A stretch of DNA of 60,000 nucleotides from Bolinopsis microptera. Lineage: Eukaryota > Ctenophora > Tentaculata > Lobata > Bolinopsidae. Below, in pieces: positions 47,512 through 59,599 of the stretch. The notes beneath the pieces were generated by a model that did no database searches, was not told the origin of the DNA, and saw only the letters and a list, made by a program, of their open reading frames with translations. The position numbers were made by a program, and so were the translations under genes. Each line of letters opens with the position of its first letter. Within the stretch, counting starts at the first letter, position 1. Location: assembly GCF_026151205.1 (NCBI RefSeq), contig NC_087074.1, positions 20,802,765 to 20,862,764 on the forward strand, given 5' to 3'.

Positions 47512-48522
47512 AGGAGTAATTGTTGGTTTTATAAAGGAGTTATTGTTCAATGTTCATGTTTGTTTTATGGAAAAAGTAAATGTTCATGTTTGTTTTATGA
47601 AGGAGTAATTGTTCATGTTTATTTTATGTGTAAACTTTTCTATAAATCTAGATTACAGGAAGAGACAGCTTCTGTTGTGAAGGGATTGTTACGGCTACTA
47701 TTTAACAGCCAAACTTAACTGCAGTCCTTATTCCACCCAAGATACCAACAATCTAATTCATATAATGGCATCAGATTTGAGTTAAAACTAGGAAAGAGTG
47801 TATAATGAAGTTCAATTAATTAAATTCTTTTGAATAAATAAAGGTAACCATTATGTGTCGAGATTATTATTTTTCTCTTATAGTATATTCCATCTGATGT
47901 CTGATTGTACCACCATGTCTGTCGTATATTATAGTTTTTTAGACGTTAGTGTTACTAATAAGCAGTTTAAAGGAAAATGAGAATTTTTTGTTGGAGAATT
48001 TTGTTTGGACAGCCGCTCTGACATTAGTAGCTAGTACCATTTTTGGTTACTAGTTGCTAATATGAGCGGGATATAAATACTTTGTTATTATTATTATTAA
48101 ATCCTGAACCTGCAAACCTTTAAATCGAATTGCGATGAAGTGTACGCTGCCGAAGCGACGCAATATTTCCTTGAGTTTTTAATTGTTTAGTGGGATGTAT
48201 CTGTAAATTGTGCAGTAGAGTAAGTAAACTATAATTGGAAATGTTAAAGCTAGATGTATTGTGTTGCTATCGATCAAACATGTGAAATTGTGTACAAATA
48301 ACGGGTTTTCTTATTTTCTTCCTTGAAAGATCTGCTGCCAGCCACAGTCATGTCCAATCAAATAACCTAATTCGCTCATCTTAGCAATGTTACATAGTAA
48401 CGGCATCTCTACTCATATTTCTCTTGAATAATTTTAAGTTCAGCCCATTTACTGTTGCTTCAAATTCAGATCAGGGTCACAAAGGACGATTTTCCAAATC
48501 TAACGAAAAAACGTTGTTCTTC
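47512..48522. other. Downstream of GPCR, no gene recognised
   Basis: AT-rich sequence. Short direct repeats around TGTTCATGTTTGTTTTATG follow the GPCR stop, and AATAAATAAAGG at about 47833 could be a polyadenylation signal. Confidence 0.4.
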
Positions 48523-48611
48523 CTTAGTCAGATCAGTATATTAAATAACAACACTGCTACACTTAGTCAGATCAGTATATTAAATAACAACACTGCTAAA
48601 CTTAGTCAGAC
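48523..48611. repeat. 39-bp tandem repeat, about 2.3 copies
   Basis: Units begin CTTAGTCAGATCAGTATATT and continue AAATAACAACACTGCTA. They end about 30 bp before a possible splice acceptor. Confidence 0.9.
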
Positions 48612-48640
48612 ACCGTAATAACACCTTATCATCCTTTCAG

Positions 48641-48759
48641 CGTTACTAAAAGTGGAGCAGTGGTGGCTGACACGCGGCAGAGATGGTCACGAGACCTTGA
48701 TAAACCCTGAGGATGGTTCTGCTTCTCTCGGTACTTCCATACAAGCCAGACGCCAGTAA
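48641..48759 (+). CDS. Possible terminal exon (LLKVEQWWLTRGRDG...)
   Basis: After CATCCTTTCAG the sequence is open for 38 codons in phase 1 (LLKVEQWWLTRGRDG, HETLINPEDGSASLG, TSIQARRQ) and ends TAA at 48757-48759. It is richer in GC than its surroundings. I do not recognise the protein and found no partner exon, so this could be coincidence. Confidence 0.3.
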
Positions 48760-49010
48760 CACTGATGGGAAGGTCATAATAATCGGGACATGGTGAACTT
48801 CAAATAGTTTTCATATTGTGATGTATCTATATGGAGGATTCTGTATGATTTTTCTTTCCTAATTATCTTGATTATTTTCAATAGCTTTGGCTGATGACAG
48901 GTAATTTATACTTATTGGTGTTTGACTGTGTTGAGATAAACTAGATTATACTGATTTTACTTTGATCACTTATTTTGTACCGATGGTTGTTAAACCATGA
49001 CTTAAAGCTT

Positions 49011-49098
49011 GGTTGTGTAGTACTGGTAGTTTGGTTGTGTAGTACTGTTAGTTTGGTTGTGTAGTACTGGTAGTTTGGTTGTGTAGTACTGGTAGTTT
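49011..49098. repeat. 22-bp tandem repeat (GGTTGTGTAGTACTGGTAGTTT), four copies
   Basis: Four copies with one G/T difference lie about 470 bp beyond the stop of the convergent Gly-Pro-Gly ORF. Confidence 0.93.
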
Positions 49099-49571
49099 GC
49101 TAGGATATTAAAACTTATAAATGTTTACTGTGTAAACTACACAGTAGGTAGAAACTGTAATATACTCAATTATTTTAGCGTGTAATTGTCTCATAATTGG
49201 TTAATTGTGCGAATTAAAGTGCTTTAAATAATGAACGTTTTCAATGATAATGTTGTTAATTTTGAGTATTTTTGTTCAATATTTGTATTGTATCTAAACA
49301 GTTTTGTTGCTAAAGCTAAAGTTGTTATCCAGTTGTATTACTTGTATTTAAAATAAATGGATCACAAAGCTTACCAAATAATTACTCGGGTGATCTTTTG
49401 AAACAAAAAATCAACTCAATTTACAAATAGTAAACAAAACAATACAATTTCCAAAAACCATTAACTTTTTACCACATCGCCCTGTCTAACTCTAACGGTA
49501 CAAATAGTTACTATAAATAATATCTCAGTCACTATTCGCTAATACCAGCTAAATTAAGTTTATAATTGTCC

Positions 49572-52500
49572 CTAATATCTCTGTAGATTGTTGAAGGCTG
49601 TCCCGAATCCGCCCATAGAAGGAGCTCCATAACTACTGGCTGCACTGCTTGCTCCGTTCATTCTTGCATTAACTGCTCCAAATCCGGCATTTGCTGCACC
49701 TGCTCCAAATCCGACGTTTCTAGCTGCAACTCCAGGATTAACTACACCTGCTCCAAATCCGACGTTTCTAGCTGCAAATCCAGGATTAACTGCACCTGCG
49801 TTCACAGAAACTCCCACTCGGTTAGCCACAGGGTTAACGGCTGGTCTGTATCCTTGTTGCTGTACCATGGGATTGGGGGCTGGGTTGAACATACCAGCGT
49901 TACCAGCGTTAATGTTCACTGCAGGTCGAGGTTGCGCCATCGGGTTTATCGCAGGTTTGAACATTCCGGGGTTGAGGTTAGCAGCAGGTCGAGGTTGTGC
50001 CATCGGGTTTATCGCAGGTTTGAACATTCCGGGGTTGAGGTTAGCAGCAGGTCGAGGTTGTGCCATCGGGTTTATCGCAGGTTTGAACATTCCGGGGTTG
50101 AGGTTAGCAGCAGGTCGAGGTTGTGCCATCGGGTTTATCGCAGGTTTGAACATTCCGGGGTTGAGATTAGCTGCAGGTCGAGGTTGTGCCATCGGGTTTA
50201 TCGCAGGTTTGAACATTCCGGGGTTGAGATTAGCCGCAGGTTGTGCCATTGGATTTCTAGCCGGTCTAAAAAGTCCAGCAGGAGCAGGCGCGTTTGGTGA
50301 GAAGGATAACAGGGTGTTAGGAACCATATGTCTTCCACCATTGACCCTTACCACGCTAAAACCCGGACGGCTTCTGGACGGCCTAACATTTTCTGGGAGA
50401 ACTTGCTGTGGCTGTCCGCTTATAGTTACTGAAATCGTTGACCTGTTAGGGGCCGCTGGTGATCCTACCGGTGACCTGATGGGCGATCCCAATGGAGATC
50501 TAATCGGGGATCCTGGCGGAGAGCCGGCAGGAGCTGGTGCAGGTGCAGGTGGTTGAGGCATCTGACAATGAGGAGGCTGTGCACAACCAGGGCATGGCCC
50601 GTCTCCCGGCCTTGGTTGACTCACCTCAACTTGTACAATCACTACAGTAGTGCTTATTGGTCTCCTCAACCCATTTACTTTCACAGAGTACCCTCTTTTG
50701 GGGAGCTTGCGCCTTCTGAAATGTCTGCCTGGTACTATTCGGGTTATTTCTTCAATCGTGATGGTATAGAACTTATGTGGATATATCGGGGTTCCGTTTA
50801 TCACGTACGAGGGTCTGGTTTTAGGAGCACCTGCGGGTGGGTTCATCATAGAGCTTGGAAGAACCACAATTGGTCGTTTGTCGTCGGCTATTGGGTCGAA
50901 TCCTGGTTTTAGAGACTTGTCAGGGTTGAAGAGAACGTAAAGAGGGAAATGTCTAGTGCCTCTAGGCAGTAAAACATTTGACAGTGAATCTGGTAGTGGC
51001 TTCTGTCGAGCGGTAGGATATACCAACTTGTAAGGACAGTCATCTTCATCTGAACTATCATCTGAAGACGTATAGTTTGGATCAGAATCATCATCGCCTT
51101 CTGGGTTACAGTAAGGGCACTTTGGTCCACAAATGCAGTGCTCAAAACACGGGCACTTACTTCCAGGACCACCTGGTCCACCTGGTCCACCTGGTCCACC
51201 TGGTCCACCTGGTCCACCTGGTCCACCTGGCCCCCCAAGTCCGTTTGGACTGTAAGGGCATCTTGGGTCATGTCCACCAGGACCGCCGGATCCACCGGGA
51301 CCGCCAGGCCCTCCAGGTCCTCCAGCACCTGACGGACTATAAGGACATCTTGGGTCATGCCCACCAGGACCTCCTTTTCCCCCAGGGCCTCCAGGACCTC
51401 CTGGGCCATTTGGACTGTAAGGGCATCTTGGGTCATGTCCACCGGGACCTCCAGGGCCCCCTGGCCCACCAGGACCTCCTGGACCACCAGGACCTCCTGG
51501 ACCACCTGGTCCTCTTGGATCACCGGGGCCGTAAGGATTGTCCCCTCCAGGACCACCTGGACCACCAGGTCCTCCTGGACCGTTTGGACTGTAGGGGCGT
51601 CTAGGATCATGCCCACCAGGACCTCCTGGACCACCTGGCCCTCCTGGCCCACCGGGTCCTCCTGGGCCGTTAGGACTGTTGGGGCATCTAGGATCATGTT
51701 CACTGGGACCTCCTGGCCCACCAGGACCATAAGGATTGACTCCTCCTGGACCTCCTGGTCCTCCTGGCCCACCTGGACCTCCTGGACCTCCAGGACTGTA
51801 AGGGCAATCTTCTGGACTGTGAGGCCCTATACCACCAGGTCCTCCTGGTCCACCAGGACCCCCAGGTCCACCTGGACCTCTTGGATCACCAGGACCATAA
51901 GGATTAACTCCTCCTGGTCCTCCTGGTCCTCCTGGCCCTCCAGGACCTCCTGGACCTTCAGGACTGTAAGGGCAATTTTCTGGACTGTGAGGCCCTATAC
52001 CACCAGGTCCTCCTGGTCCACCAGGACCCCCAGGTCCACCTGGACCTCTTGGATCACCAGGACCATAAGGATTGGTTTCTCCTGGACCTCCTGGCCCACC
52101 TGGACCTCCAGGACTGTAAGGGCAATCGTCTGGACTGTGAGGCCCTATACCACCAGGTCCTCCTGGTCCACCAGGACCTCCAGGTCCACCTGGACCTCTT
52201 GGATCACCAGGACCATAAGGATTGACTCCTCCTGGACCTCCTGGTCCTCCTGGCCCACCTGGACCTCCAGGACTGTAAGGGCAATCGTCTGGACTGTGAG
52301 GCCCTATACCACCAGGTCCTCCTGGTCCACCAGGACCTCCAGGTCCACCTGGACCTCTTGGATCACCAGGACCATAAGGATTGACTCCTCCTGGTCCTCC
52401 TGGCCCACCTGGACCTCCTGGACCTCCAGGACTGTAAGGGCAATCGTATGGACTGTGAGGCCCTATACCACCAGGTCCTCCTGGTCCACCAGGACCTCCA

Positions 52501-55500
52501 GGTCCACCTGGACCTCTTGGATCACCAGGACCATAAGGATTGACTCCTCCTGGTCCTCCTGGCCCACCTGGACCTCCTGGACCTCCTGGACCTCCAGGAC
52601 TGTAAGGGCAATCTTCTGGACTGTGAGGCCCTATACCACCAGGTCCTCCTGGTCCACCAGGACCCCCAGGTCCACCTGGACCTCTTGGATCACCAGGACC
52701 ATAAGGATTAACTCCTCCTGGTCCTCCTGGTCCTCCTGGCCCTCCAGGACCTCCTGGACCTTCAGGACTGTAAGGGCAATTTTCTGGACTGTGAGGCCCT
52801 ATACCACCAGGTCCTCCTGGTCCACCAGGACCCCCAGGTCCACCTGGACCTCTTGGATCACCAGGACCATAAGGATTGATTCCTCCTGGACCTCCTGGCC
52901 CACCTGGACCTCCAGGACTGTAAGGGCAATCGTCTGGACTGTGAGGCCCTATACCACCAGGTCCTCCTGGTCCACCAGGACCTCCAGGTCCACCTGGACC
53001 TCTTGGATCACCAGGACCATAAGGATTGACTCCTCCTGGACCTCCTGGTCCTCCTGGCCCACCTGGACCTCCAGGACTGTAAGGGCAATCGTCTGGACTG
53101 TGAGGCCCTATACCACCAGGTCCTCCTGGTCCACCAGGACCTCCAGGTCCACCTGGACCTCTTGGATCACCAGGACCATAAGGATTGACTCCTCCTGGTC
53201 CTCCTGGCCCACCTGGACCTCCTGGACCTCCAGGACTGTAAGGGCAATCGTATGGACTGTGAGGCCCTATACCACCAGGTCCTCCTGGTCCACCAGGACC
53301 TCCAGGTCCACCTGGACCTCTTGGATCACCAGGACCATAAGGATTGACTCCTCCTGGTCCTCCTGGCCCACCTGGACCTCCTGGACCTCCTGGACCTCCA
53401 GGACTGTAAGGGCAATCGTCTGGACTGTGAGGCCCTATACCACCAGGTCCTCCTGGTCCACCAGGACCTCCAGGTCCACCTGGACCTCTTGGATCACCAG
53501 GACCATAAGGATTGACTCCTCCTGGTCCTCCTGGTCCTCCTGGCCCACCTGGACCTCCTGGACCTCCAGGACTGTAAGGGCAATCTTCTGGACTGTGAGG
53601 CCCTATACCACCAGGTCCTCCTGGTCCACCAGGACCTCCAGGTCCACCTGGACCTCTTGGATCACCAGGACCATAAGGATTGACTCCTCCTGGTCCTCCT
53701 GGTCCTCCTGGCCCACCTGGACCTCCTGGACCTCCAGGACTGTAAGGGCAATCTTCTGGACTGTGAGGCCCGATTCCACCAGGTCCTCCTGGTCCACCAG
53801 GACCTCCAGGTCCACCTGGACCTCTTGGATCACCAGGACCATAAGGATTGACTCCTCCTGGACCTCCTGGTCCTCCTGGCCCACCTTGACCTCCTGGACC
53901 TCCAGGACTGTAAGGGCAATCTTCTGGACTGTGAGGCCATATACCACCAGGTCCTCCTGGTCCACCAGGACCTCCAGGTCCACCTGGGCCGTTAGGACTG
54001 TTGGGGCATCTAGGATCATGTTCACCGGGACCTCCTGGCCCACCAGGACCTCCTGGCCCACCAGGTCCTCCTGGACCGTTTGGACTGTAGGGGCATCTAG
54101 GATCATGCCCACCGGGACCTCCTGGCCCACCAGGACCTCCTGGACCACCTGGTCCTCTTGGATCACCGGGGCCGTAAGGGTTGTTCCCTCCTGGACCACC
54201 TGGCCCACCGGGACCTCCTGGCCCACCGGGTCCTCCTGGGCCGTTAGGACTGTTGGGGCATCTAGGATCATGTTCACCGGGACCTCCTGGCCCACCAGGA
54301 CCTCCTGGACCACCAGGTCCTCCTGGACCGTTTGGACTGTAGGGGCATCTAGGATCATGCCCACCGGGACCTCCTGGCCCACCAGGACCTCCTGGACCAC
54401 CTGGTCCTCTTGAATCACCGGGGCCGTAAGGGTTGTCCCCTCCTGGACCACCTGGCCCACCGGGACCACCAGGCCCACCGGGACCTCCTGGACCACCAGG
54501 TCCTCCTGGACCGTTTGGACTGTAGGGGCATCTAGGATCATGCCCACCGGGACCTCCTGGCCCACCAGGACCTCCTGGACCACCTGGTCCTCTTGGATCA
54601 CCAGGGCCGTAAGGGTTGTCCCCTCCTGGACCACCTGGCCCACCGGGACCTCCTGGCCCACCGGGTCCTCCTGGGCCGTTAGGACTGTTGGGGCATCTAG
54701 GATTATGTTCACCGGGACCTCCTGGCCCACCAGGACCTCCTGGACCACCAGGTCCTCCTGGACCGTTTGGACTGTAGGGGCATCTAGGATCATGCCCACC
54801 GGGACCTCCTGGCCCACCAGGACCTCCTGGACCACCTGGTCCTCTTGGATCACCGGGGCCGTAAGGGTTGTCCCCTCCTGGACCACCTGACCCACCGGGA
54901 CCACCAGGCCCACCGGGACCTCCTGGGCCACCGGGACCTCCTGGGCCGTTAGGACTGTTGGGGCATCTAGGATCATGTTCACCGGGACCTCCTGGCCCAC
55001 CAGGACCTCCTGGACCACCAGGTCCTCCTGGACCGTTTGGACTGTAGGGGCATCTAGGATCATGCCCACCGGGACCTCCTGGCCCACCAGGACCTCCTGG
55101 ACCACCTGGTCCTCTTGAATCACCGGGGCCGTAAGGGTTGTCCCCTCCTGGACCACCTGGCCCACCGGGACCACCAGGCCCACCGGGACCTCCTGGACCA
55201 CCAGGTCCTCCTGGACCGTTTGGACTGTAGGGGCATCTAGGATCATGCCCACCGGGACCTCCTGGCCCACCAGGACCTCCTGGACCACCTGGTCCTCTTG
55301 GATCACCAGGGCCGTAAGGGTTGTCCCCTCCTGGACCACCTGGCCCACCGGGACCTCCTGGCCCACCGGGTCCTCCTGGGCCGTTAGGACTGTTGGGGCA
55401 TCTAGGATTATGTTCACCGGGACCTCCTGGCCCACCAGGACCTCCTGGACCACCAGGTCCTCCTGGACCGTTTGGACTGTAGGGGCATCTAGGATCATGC

Positions 55501-57389
55501 CCACCGGGACCTCCTGGCCCACCAGGACCTCCTGGACCACCTGGTCCTCTTGGATCACCGGGGCCGTAAGGGTTGTCCCCTCCTGGACCACCTGACCCAC
55601 CGGGACCACCAGGCCCACCGGGACCTCCTGGGCCACCGGGACCTCCTGGGCCGTTAGGACTGTTGGGGCATCTAGGATCATGTTCACCGGGACCTCCTGG
55701 CCCACCAGGACCTCCTGGACCACCAGGTCCTCCTGGACCGTTTGGACTGTAGGGGCATCTAGGATCATGCCCACCGGGACCTCCTGGCCCACCGGGACCT
55801 CCTGGCCCACCGGGACCTCCTGGCCCACCGGGACCTCCTGGGCTTAAAGTAATTTCACCAGGACTTGACCAAGTTGGACTACTAACGTTTGAGTTGCCAT
55901 TAATATCAATGGTTATTGGGCTATTTGGACAAAGTGGATGGTGGGTTATTAGTCCATTAACGGTTATTACGTATCCACTGTTCGGATCAGGGTTCCCGCC
56001 GGGTCCACCAGGACCTCCCGGACCCCCTGGGCCATTTGGACTGTACGGACACCCTGGTCCACCAGGACCCCCTGGACCTCCCGGTCCTCCTGGGCCATTT
56101 GGACTGTACGGACACCCTGGATTATGTCCACCGGGACCACTTGGTCCACCTGGTCCACCAGGGCCTCCCGGTCCACCTGGTCCTCTTGGATCACCGGGGC
56201 CGTAAGGGCTGTCCTCTTTAGGAGTACCTCCAGGACCTCCAGGACCTCCAGGGCCTCCTGGTCCACCAGCATTTGGAAGAAGAGAGGCTGTACAAAGAGT
56301 ACACCGGCTATCACCTCCTGGTCCACCAGGTCCACCAGGTCCTCCCGGTCCTCCCGGTCCACTTGGTCCTCTTGGATCTCCGGGGCCGTAAGGGTTGTCC
56401 CCTCCAGGACCTCCAAGGCCTCCTGGTACACCAGCACTTGGAAGAAGAGAAGCTGTACAAAGTGGACATCGGCTATTACTTCCAGGTCCACCAGGGCCTC
56501 CCGGTCCTCCCGGTCCACCTGGTCCTGTTGGATCTCCGGGGCCGTAAGGGTTGTCCCCTCCAGGACCTCCAGGGCCTCCTGGTCCACCAGCACTTGGAAG
56601 AAGAGAAGCTGTACAAAGTGGACATCGGCTATTACTTCCAGGTCCACCAGGGCCTCCTGGTCCACCTGGTCCACCTGGTCCATTAGGTGAGTATGGACAT
56701 CCGGGACCATGTCCTCCTGGACCCCCAGGTCCACCTGATCCCCCAGGTCCTCCTGGTCCACCAAGACCTAATGGGCATCCTGATCCGTGCTGGCCGGGTC
56801 CACCTGGACCACCTGGACCACCTGGACCACCTGGACCACCTGGCCCACCAGGCCCTCCAGGTAAAAGAAGTGCTCCACAAATAGGACACCTTCCGTTGCC
56901 TTCTGGAGTGGCTGGTTCGGGAGTGGCTGGCTTCCCGAAGAGTGGGCTAGATACACAGCCTCTACAATGGACACCAGGACTGCTGGGTGCGCCTGGGCAC
57001 CCATTACTGGCTACGGGAACAGGTCTGACATTGGCTCCAACATAATTCCTACTATTAAGAGTAATAATAACAGTTGCAGGGTTTGCCATGTTGGGTCGGA
57101 TAAGTGCCCCGGAGACAGTCTGGTCCCGTCCCATCTCTGGGATGAATACGCTGTAAAGAACTGAAGGATTGAATACTTGAGCACGGTTAGGTTGTAACGC
57201 TATGTTCGGTACAGGCATTGTCAAGGGTGCTGGCCTTGTCATCTGTATGTTCACATTAGCACCGAGTCCTCGAGCTTGGGCTGCGGCCCCAAATCTTGCT
57301 GCTTGGCCGGCTGCCAGACCCACGCCTTGCCCAGAGCTGAAGCTTCCACCTTGAGCTGCACCATTGAAGCCATTGAAACTAAACGCCAT
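49572..57389 (-). CDS. Giant intronless Gly-Pro-Gly repeat protein, 2605 residues
   Basis: ATG at 57389-57387 has a good context (GAAACATGG). Residues 1-170 start [20 protein letters not shown], have no signal peptide, and contain a beta-like stretch ([20 protein letters not shown]) and CxxC pairs ([11 protein letters not shown]). Residues of about 175-2075 are (GPG)n blocks interrupted by short inserts: [34 protein letters not shown] and [14 protein letters not shown]. Next come a Cys-rich knot ([17 protein letters not shown]), an acidic run, beta-like modules ([30 protein letters not shown]), five copies of a 21-residue unit ([20 protein letters not shown]) and a Gly/Ala-rich end. Gly at every third position fits a collagen-like register, but the Y position is Gly, unlike normal collagen. 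A structural or adhesive protein is inferred; no family was recognised. Confidence 0.8.
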   Translation of the reverse strand: MAFSFNGFNGAAQGGSFSSGQGVGLAAGQAARFGAAAQARGLGANVNIQMTRPAPLTMPVPNIALQPNRAQVFNPSVLYSVFIPEMGRDQTVSGALIRPNMANPATVIITLNSRNYVGANVRPVPVASNGCPGAPSSPGVHCRGCVSSPLFGKPATPEPATPEGNGRCPICGALLLPGGPGGPGGPGGPGGPGGPGGPGQHGSGCPLGLGGPGGPGGSGGPGGPGGHGPGCPYSPNGPGGPGGPGGPGGPGSNSRCPLCTASLLPSAGGPGGPGGPGGDNPYGPGDPTGPGGPGGPGGPGGPGSNSRCPLCTASLLPSAGVPGGLGGPGGDNPYGPGDPRGPSGPGGPGGPGGPGGPGGDSRCTLCTASLLPNAGGPGGPGGPGGPGGTPKEDSPYGPGDPRGPGGPGGPGGPGGPSGPGGHNPGCPYSPNGPGGPGGPGGPGGPGCPYSPNGPGGPGGPGGPGGNPDPNSGYVITVNGLITHHPLCPNSPITIDINGNSNVSSPTWSSPGEITLSPGGPGGPGGPGGPGGPGGPGGPGGHDPRCPYSPNGPGGPGGPGGPGGPGGPGEHDPRCPNSPNGPGGPGGPGGPGGPGGPGGSGGPGGDNPYGPGDPRGPGGPGGPGGPGGPGGHDPRCPYSPNGPGGPGGPGGPGGPGGPGEHNPRCPNSPNGPGGPGGPGGPGGPGGPGGDNPYGPGDPRGPGGPGGPGGPGGPGGHDPRCPYSPNGPGGPGGPGGPGGPGGPGGPGGPGGDNPYGPGDSRGPGGPGGPGGPGGPGGHDPRCPYSPNGPGGPGGPGGPGGPGGPGEHDPRCPNSPNGPGGPGGPGGPGGPGGPGGSGGPGGDNPYGPGDPRGPGGPGGPGGPGGPGGHDPRCPYSPNGPGGPGGPGGPGGPGGPGEHNPRCPNSPNGPGGPGGPGGPGGPGGPGGDNPYGPGDPRGPGGPGGPGGPGGPGGHDPRCPYSPNGPGGPGGPGGPGGPGGPGGPGGPGGDNPYGPGDSRGPGGPGGPGGPGGPGGHDPRCPYSPNGPGGPGGPGGPGGPGGPGEHDPRCPNSPNGPGGPGGPGGPGGPGGPGGNNPYGPGDPRGPGGPGGPGGPGGPGGHDPRCPYSPNGPGGPGGPGGPGGPGGPGEHDPRCPNSPNGPGGPGGPGGPGGPGGIWPHSPEDCPYSPGGPGGQGGPGGPGGPGGVNPYGPGDPRGPGGPGGPGGPGGPGGIGPHSPEDCPYSPGGPGGPGGPGGPGGPGGVNPYGPGDPRGPGGPGGPGGPGGPGGIGPHSPEDCPYSPGGPGGPGGPGGPGGPGGVNPYGPGDPRGPGGPGGPGGPGGPGGIGPHSPDDCPYSPGGPGGPGGPGGPGGPGGVNPYGPGDPRGPGGPGGPGGPGGPGGIGPHSPYDCPYSPGGPGGPGGPGGPGGVNPYGPGDPRGPGGPGGPGGPGGPGGIGPHSPDDCPYSPGGPGGPGGPGGPGGVNPYGPGDPRGPGGPGGPGGPGGPGGIGPHSPDDCPYSPGGPGGPGGPGGINPYGPGDPRGPGGPGGPGGPGGPGGIGPHSPENCPYSPEGPGGPGGPGGPGGPGGVNPYGPGDPRGPGGPGGPGGPGGPGGIGPHSPEDCPYSPGGPGGPGGPGGPGGPGGVNPYGPGDPRGPGGPGGPGGPGGPGGIGPHSPYDCPYSPGGPGGPGGPGGPGGVNPYGPGDPRGPGGPGGPGGPGGPGGIGPHSPDDCPYSPGGPGGPGGPGGPGGVNPYGPGDPRGPGGPGGPGGPGGPGGIGPHSPDDCPYSPGGPGGPGGPGETNPYGPGDPRGPGGPGGPGGPGGPGGIGPHSPENCPYSPEGPGGPGGPGGPGGPGGVNPYGPGDPRGPGGPGGPGGPGGPGGIGPHSPEDCPYSPGGPGGPGGPGGPGGPGGVNPYGPGGPGGPSEHDPRCPNSPNGPGGPGGPGGPGGPGGPGGHDPRRPYSPNGPGGPGGPGGPGGDNPYGPGDPRGPGGPGGPGGPGGPGGPGGPGGPGGHDPRCPYSPNGPGGPGGPGGKGGPGGHDPRCPYSPSGAGGPGGPGGPGGSGGPGGHDPRCPYSPNGLGGPGGPGGPGGPGGPGGPGGPGGPGSKCPCFEHCICGPKCPYCNPEGDDDSDPNYTSSDDSSDEDDCPYKLVYPTARQKPLPDSLSNVLLPRGTRHFPLYVLFNPDKSLKPGFDPIADDKRPIVVLPSSMMNPPAGAPKTRPSYVINGTPIYPHKFYTITIEEITRIVPGRHFRRRKLPKRGYSVKVNGLRRPISTTVVIVQVEVSQPRPGDGPCPGCAQPPHCQMPQPPAPAPAPAGSPPGSPIRSPLGSPIRSPVGSPAAPNRSTISVTISGQPQQVLPENVRPSRSRPGFSVVRVNGGRHMVPNTLLSFSPNAPAPAGLFRPARNPMAQPAANLNPGMFKPAINPMAQPRPAANLNPGMFKPAINPMAQPRPAANLNPGMFKPAINPMAQPRPAANLNPGMFKPAINPMAQPRPAANLNPGMFKPAINPMAQPRPAVNINAGNAGMFNPAPNPMVQQQGYRPAVNPVANRVGVSVNAGAVNPGFAARNVGFGAGVVNPGVAARNVGFGAGAANAGFGAVNARMNGASSAASSYGAPSMGGFGTAFNNLQRY
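49921..50240 (-). repeat. 63-bp coding repeat, five copies
   Basis: The repeat encodes [20 protein letters not shown] plus Pro near the C-terminus of the Gly-Pro-Gly ORF. Copies are almost identical in DNA, pointing to recent amplification or homogenisation. Confidence 0.93.
51900..53560 (-). repeat. Higher-order repeat of about 804 bp inside the Gly-Pro-Gly ORF, two copies
   Basis: The variant insert [15 protein letters not shown] occurs at about 51955-51990 and again about 804 bp later, with the same series of EDC, YDC and DDC inserts following in the same order. The offset is a multiple of three. A few differences remain between copies (for example GGINPYG versus GETNPYG). Confidence 0.8.
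54230..55640 (-). repeat. Higher-order repeat of 705 bp inside the Gly-Pro-Gly ORF, two near-identical copies
   Basis: The modules [21 protein letters not shown] and [10 protein letters not shown] or GDSRG recur in the same order with an offset of 705 bp (235 codons), including rare variants such as EHNPRC and GDSRG in both copies. This indicates duplication of a block rather than of single units. Confidence 0.85.
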
Positions 57390-58806
57390 GTTTCAACATC
57401 AAACTTTAAAATAACGAGATCTTAAAAATGCCGACAAATCAATAATAATATGAAGGAAGTTAACCGCTATATTAATATAATATTGTTATGAAATTTAATT
57501 ATCGCTTGACCCCCTCAGTGATTAGCCAAGGCTGTTATTATGCCATTCTATAAATACCATTAATAAACGATGACTTTAAACTGTTAGCCAAGCAAATTTA
57601 GTCTCAATCAACAGGCTCACACATAAGCCAAGCAAATTTTCGTCCCAATCCAAAGGCTCACTTACCGGCAAAAGGAAAATTTACGGAGTAGTGAACAAAA
57701 TGGATAATTATTCGACCATTGAAAATGATAAATTAAAATGCTTCTTTAGACTATAATTTGTTTCTAGATTTCAGCATTGAATTTATTTTAAGTATCACTT
57801 ATTAGTTAACTTTGTAGTTTGACGGTAATATTGAGGTTTAAAGCGATCAAGATATCCGAAAATGTCAGCACAGTACGAAAGTCTATAGATTATCATGTGA
57901 CACATGAAAATCAAATAACTGTATCCGTTAATTAAACCCTCATCAATTTATGCTAAGTGCTGTGTGATTTTCGTCCAATTATCACGGAAGGCTTTGAAAA
58001 AATAATGCAGTATATACAGTAATAATAATATGTTAGGTCACCTCCACAGTCCACACGATTTGGTTCAAATCAACACAGTTGTTATCCAAATTGGACTATT
58101 GCAGTAATCCTCAAATTTAAGCTCTACAACGTTCTAAACTAATGTCAAAATTTGCTGATAAAATACCTTTCAAATTTTTAGTTTAACCTAAAAAATTCGT
58201 ACTATTTAGCAAAATGTTAGGTCGTACGTGTTCACCCTATAAATTCTTTTAGTCTCTGAATTTCCAGGCGCCGGTAGGCGCACACACTAAACAATTTATA
58301 CCACGTTAAACTTTATTCGAATGTTATATATTATCTAGAAAGCAAATCTTAAATTAAATGTTCTCAAGTTTTTGAGTTTGAATAAATACAATAAATACAT
58401 TTCACAACATCGATATCTCAAATTATGCTAAATAAGACCGCTTTAGCGCAGAGCTATAATATGTGACGCACAGTGACGTTGGTTGCTCGATGACATTACC
58501 GACACTCCGCGAGGTCTGATGCCAAATATGCCAGCTGTTAGCTGTCAAATGGTAATTACAGAGCACAGTTACACCGACCCTCTATAAGTGCACGTCTGTG
58601 AAAAGCTTTGCTGACTATGTGAGCGAGACAGAGAACTGGTTACTGTCGTCAGATTGAAGGACAACATTTGCTCACATGTGGACATGACATTGGTGACAAC
58701 TGCGGTCGTCTGGTCGCGACAAATGGACAAAAATCAATTTAAAATCTAGACAGCGCAAAATGCCCGGGCGAGTCAAATCAATTTAGGAATTCCCTGGTAA
58801 ACAGTT
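57390..58806. other. Upstream region of the Gly-Pro-Gly ORF; no further gene seen
   Basis: AT-rich non-coding sequence of 1.4 kb that should hold the promoter of the giant ORF. No clear TATA box at the expected distance was identified. Confidence 0.4.
57586..57663. repeat. 40-bp direct repeat about 200 bp upstream of the Gly-Pro-Gly ORF
   Basis: AGCCAAGCAAATTT, GTC[TC]CAATC and AGGCTCAC occur in the same order at 57586 and 57626. The position suggests a possible duplicated regulatory module, but nothing in the sequence proves a function. Confidence 0.6.
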
Positions 58807-59590
58807 CTAAGTCTGCCTTTTGGTTAGCTTCTCCACAATAGCCTGGAGGTTGTTGTTGGTGGCCACCAGCCACTCGTTATTCTCCTCCTGACTCCTCAGG
58901 ATCTTCATGTCCGAGGTTAAACTCGCTACCTTCATCACTAATCTGTGCTGCTCCTGGGATGGAATATAATGTTAGTAATCGTGGAGATGACGATTATATT
59001 TAAAAAATCAAAGGGAACTTTTGACGTATAACTTGAATACATTCATAATGTAAAAATAAGAAAATTTTAACGCGGGAACAATAACAAAACTTGACCCATT
59101 AAAAAAACCCTACTATTATTTTCACATGTAAAATCCTCAGTATTCTCACGAAATGAATATTAATACTTTGGTAAATAATACTTGAGAGTTTGGTATCTTC
59201 TTTTTGACATATTTCATTTGTATCGTTTATAACTTATACATTAATCGAAAAGCATAGCCATAAGTATACACTTTACATTACAAAATAAAGTAGAGACTGC
59301 ATTATTAATCAATTAACACTTTGGAAAAAATTAAACTTCAAATGAGGAAGGCATACAAATTACACTTATACAAACTATTTATTTATCGTAAACAAACTGA
59401 ATGAATTATAATTGGTTGCAGGATATTACTTCGTATCGAGTCCACTAAAACTAACATTTTCTCCTGCTCCTTTATAAAAACTAACATTTTGCAGCCGATC
59501 TGTCTTCTGTTCAGCTAGCTCCATCTTTCTTTTTACATTCCGAACTCTCTGTGTTTCCCTTTTTGTGCTTGCTTTCAAATCTTCCAATTC
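58807..59590 (-). CDS. Coiled-coil protein, last two exons
   Basis: Exon n-1 (59590-59486) follows GTTGCCAG and encodes ELEDLKASTKRETQRVRNVK and KMELAEQKTDRLQN, 35 codons in phase 0, before donor GTTAGT. The last exon (58953-58807) follows CATCCCAG and encodes EQHRLVMKVASLTSDMKILR, SQEENNEWLVATNNNLQ and AIVEKLTKRQT with TAG. Both are charged and heptad-like with no Pro, so a coiled coil. If exon n-1 is not spliced, it reads on to TAA after SFSGLDTK (stop at 59430). Earlier exons lie beyond the window. I cannot name the protein; ciliary or cytoskeletal coiled-coil proteins look similar. Confidence 0.7.
59455..59490 (-). repeat. Duplicated donor AAAATGTTAGTTTT at the end of the coiled-coil exon
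   Basis: On the minus strand AAAATGTTAGTTTT occurs twice, about 27 bp apart (donors after 59486 and about 59459). It is a third example, with only two copies, of a repeat that includes an exon end and its GT donor. Confidence 0.7.
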
Positions 59591-59599
59591 CTGGCAACG

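Noticed and set aside
51357-54413. 1018-codon plus-strand ORF rich in Thr, Trp, Ser and Arg
   Set aside because: It is the antisense frame of the Gly-Pro-Gly repeat (GGTCCACCTGGT in another register). It has no unique domain, and the opposite strand has a longer frame with unique ends.
53603-55828. 741-codon minus-strand ORF of VQEVLVGQE repeats
   Set aside because: It is a shifted frame of the same repeat on the coding strand, open only because the repeat lacks stops in that register.
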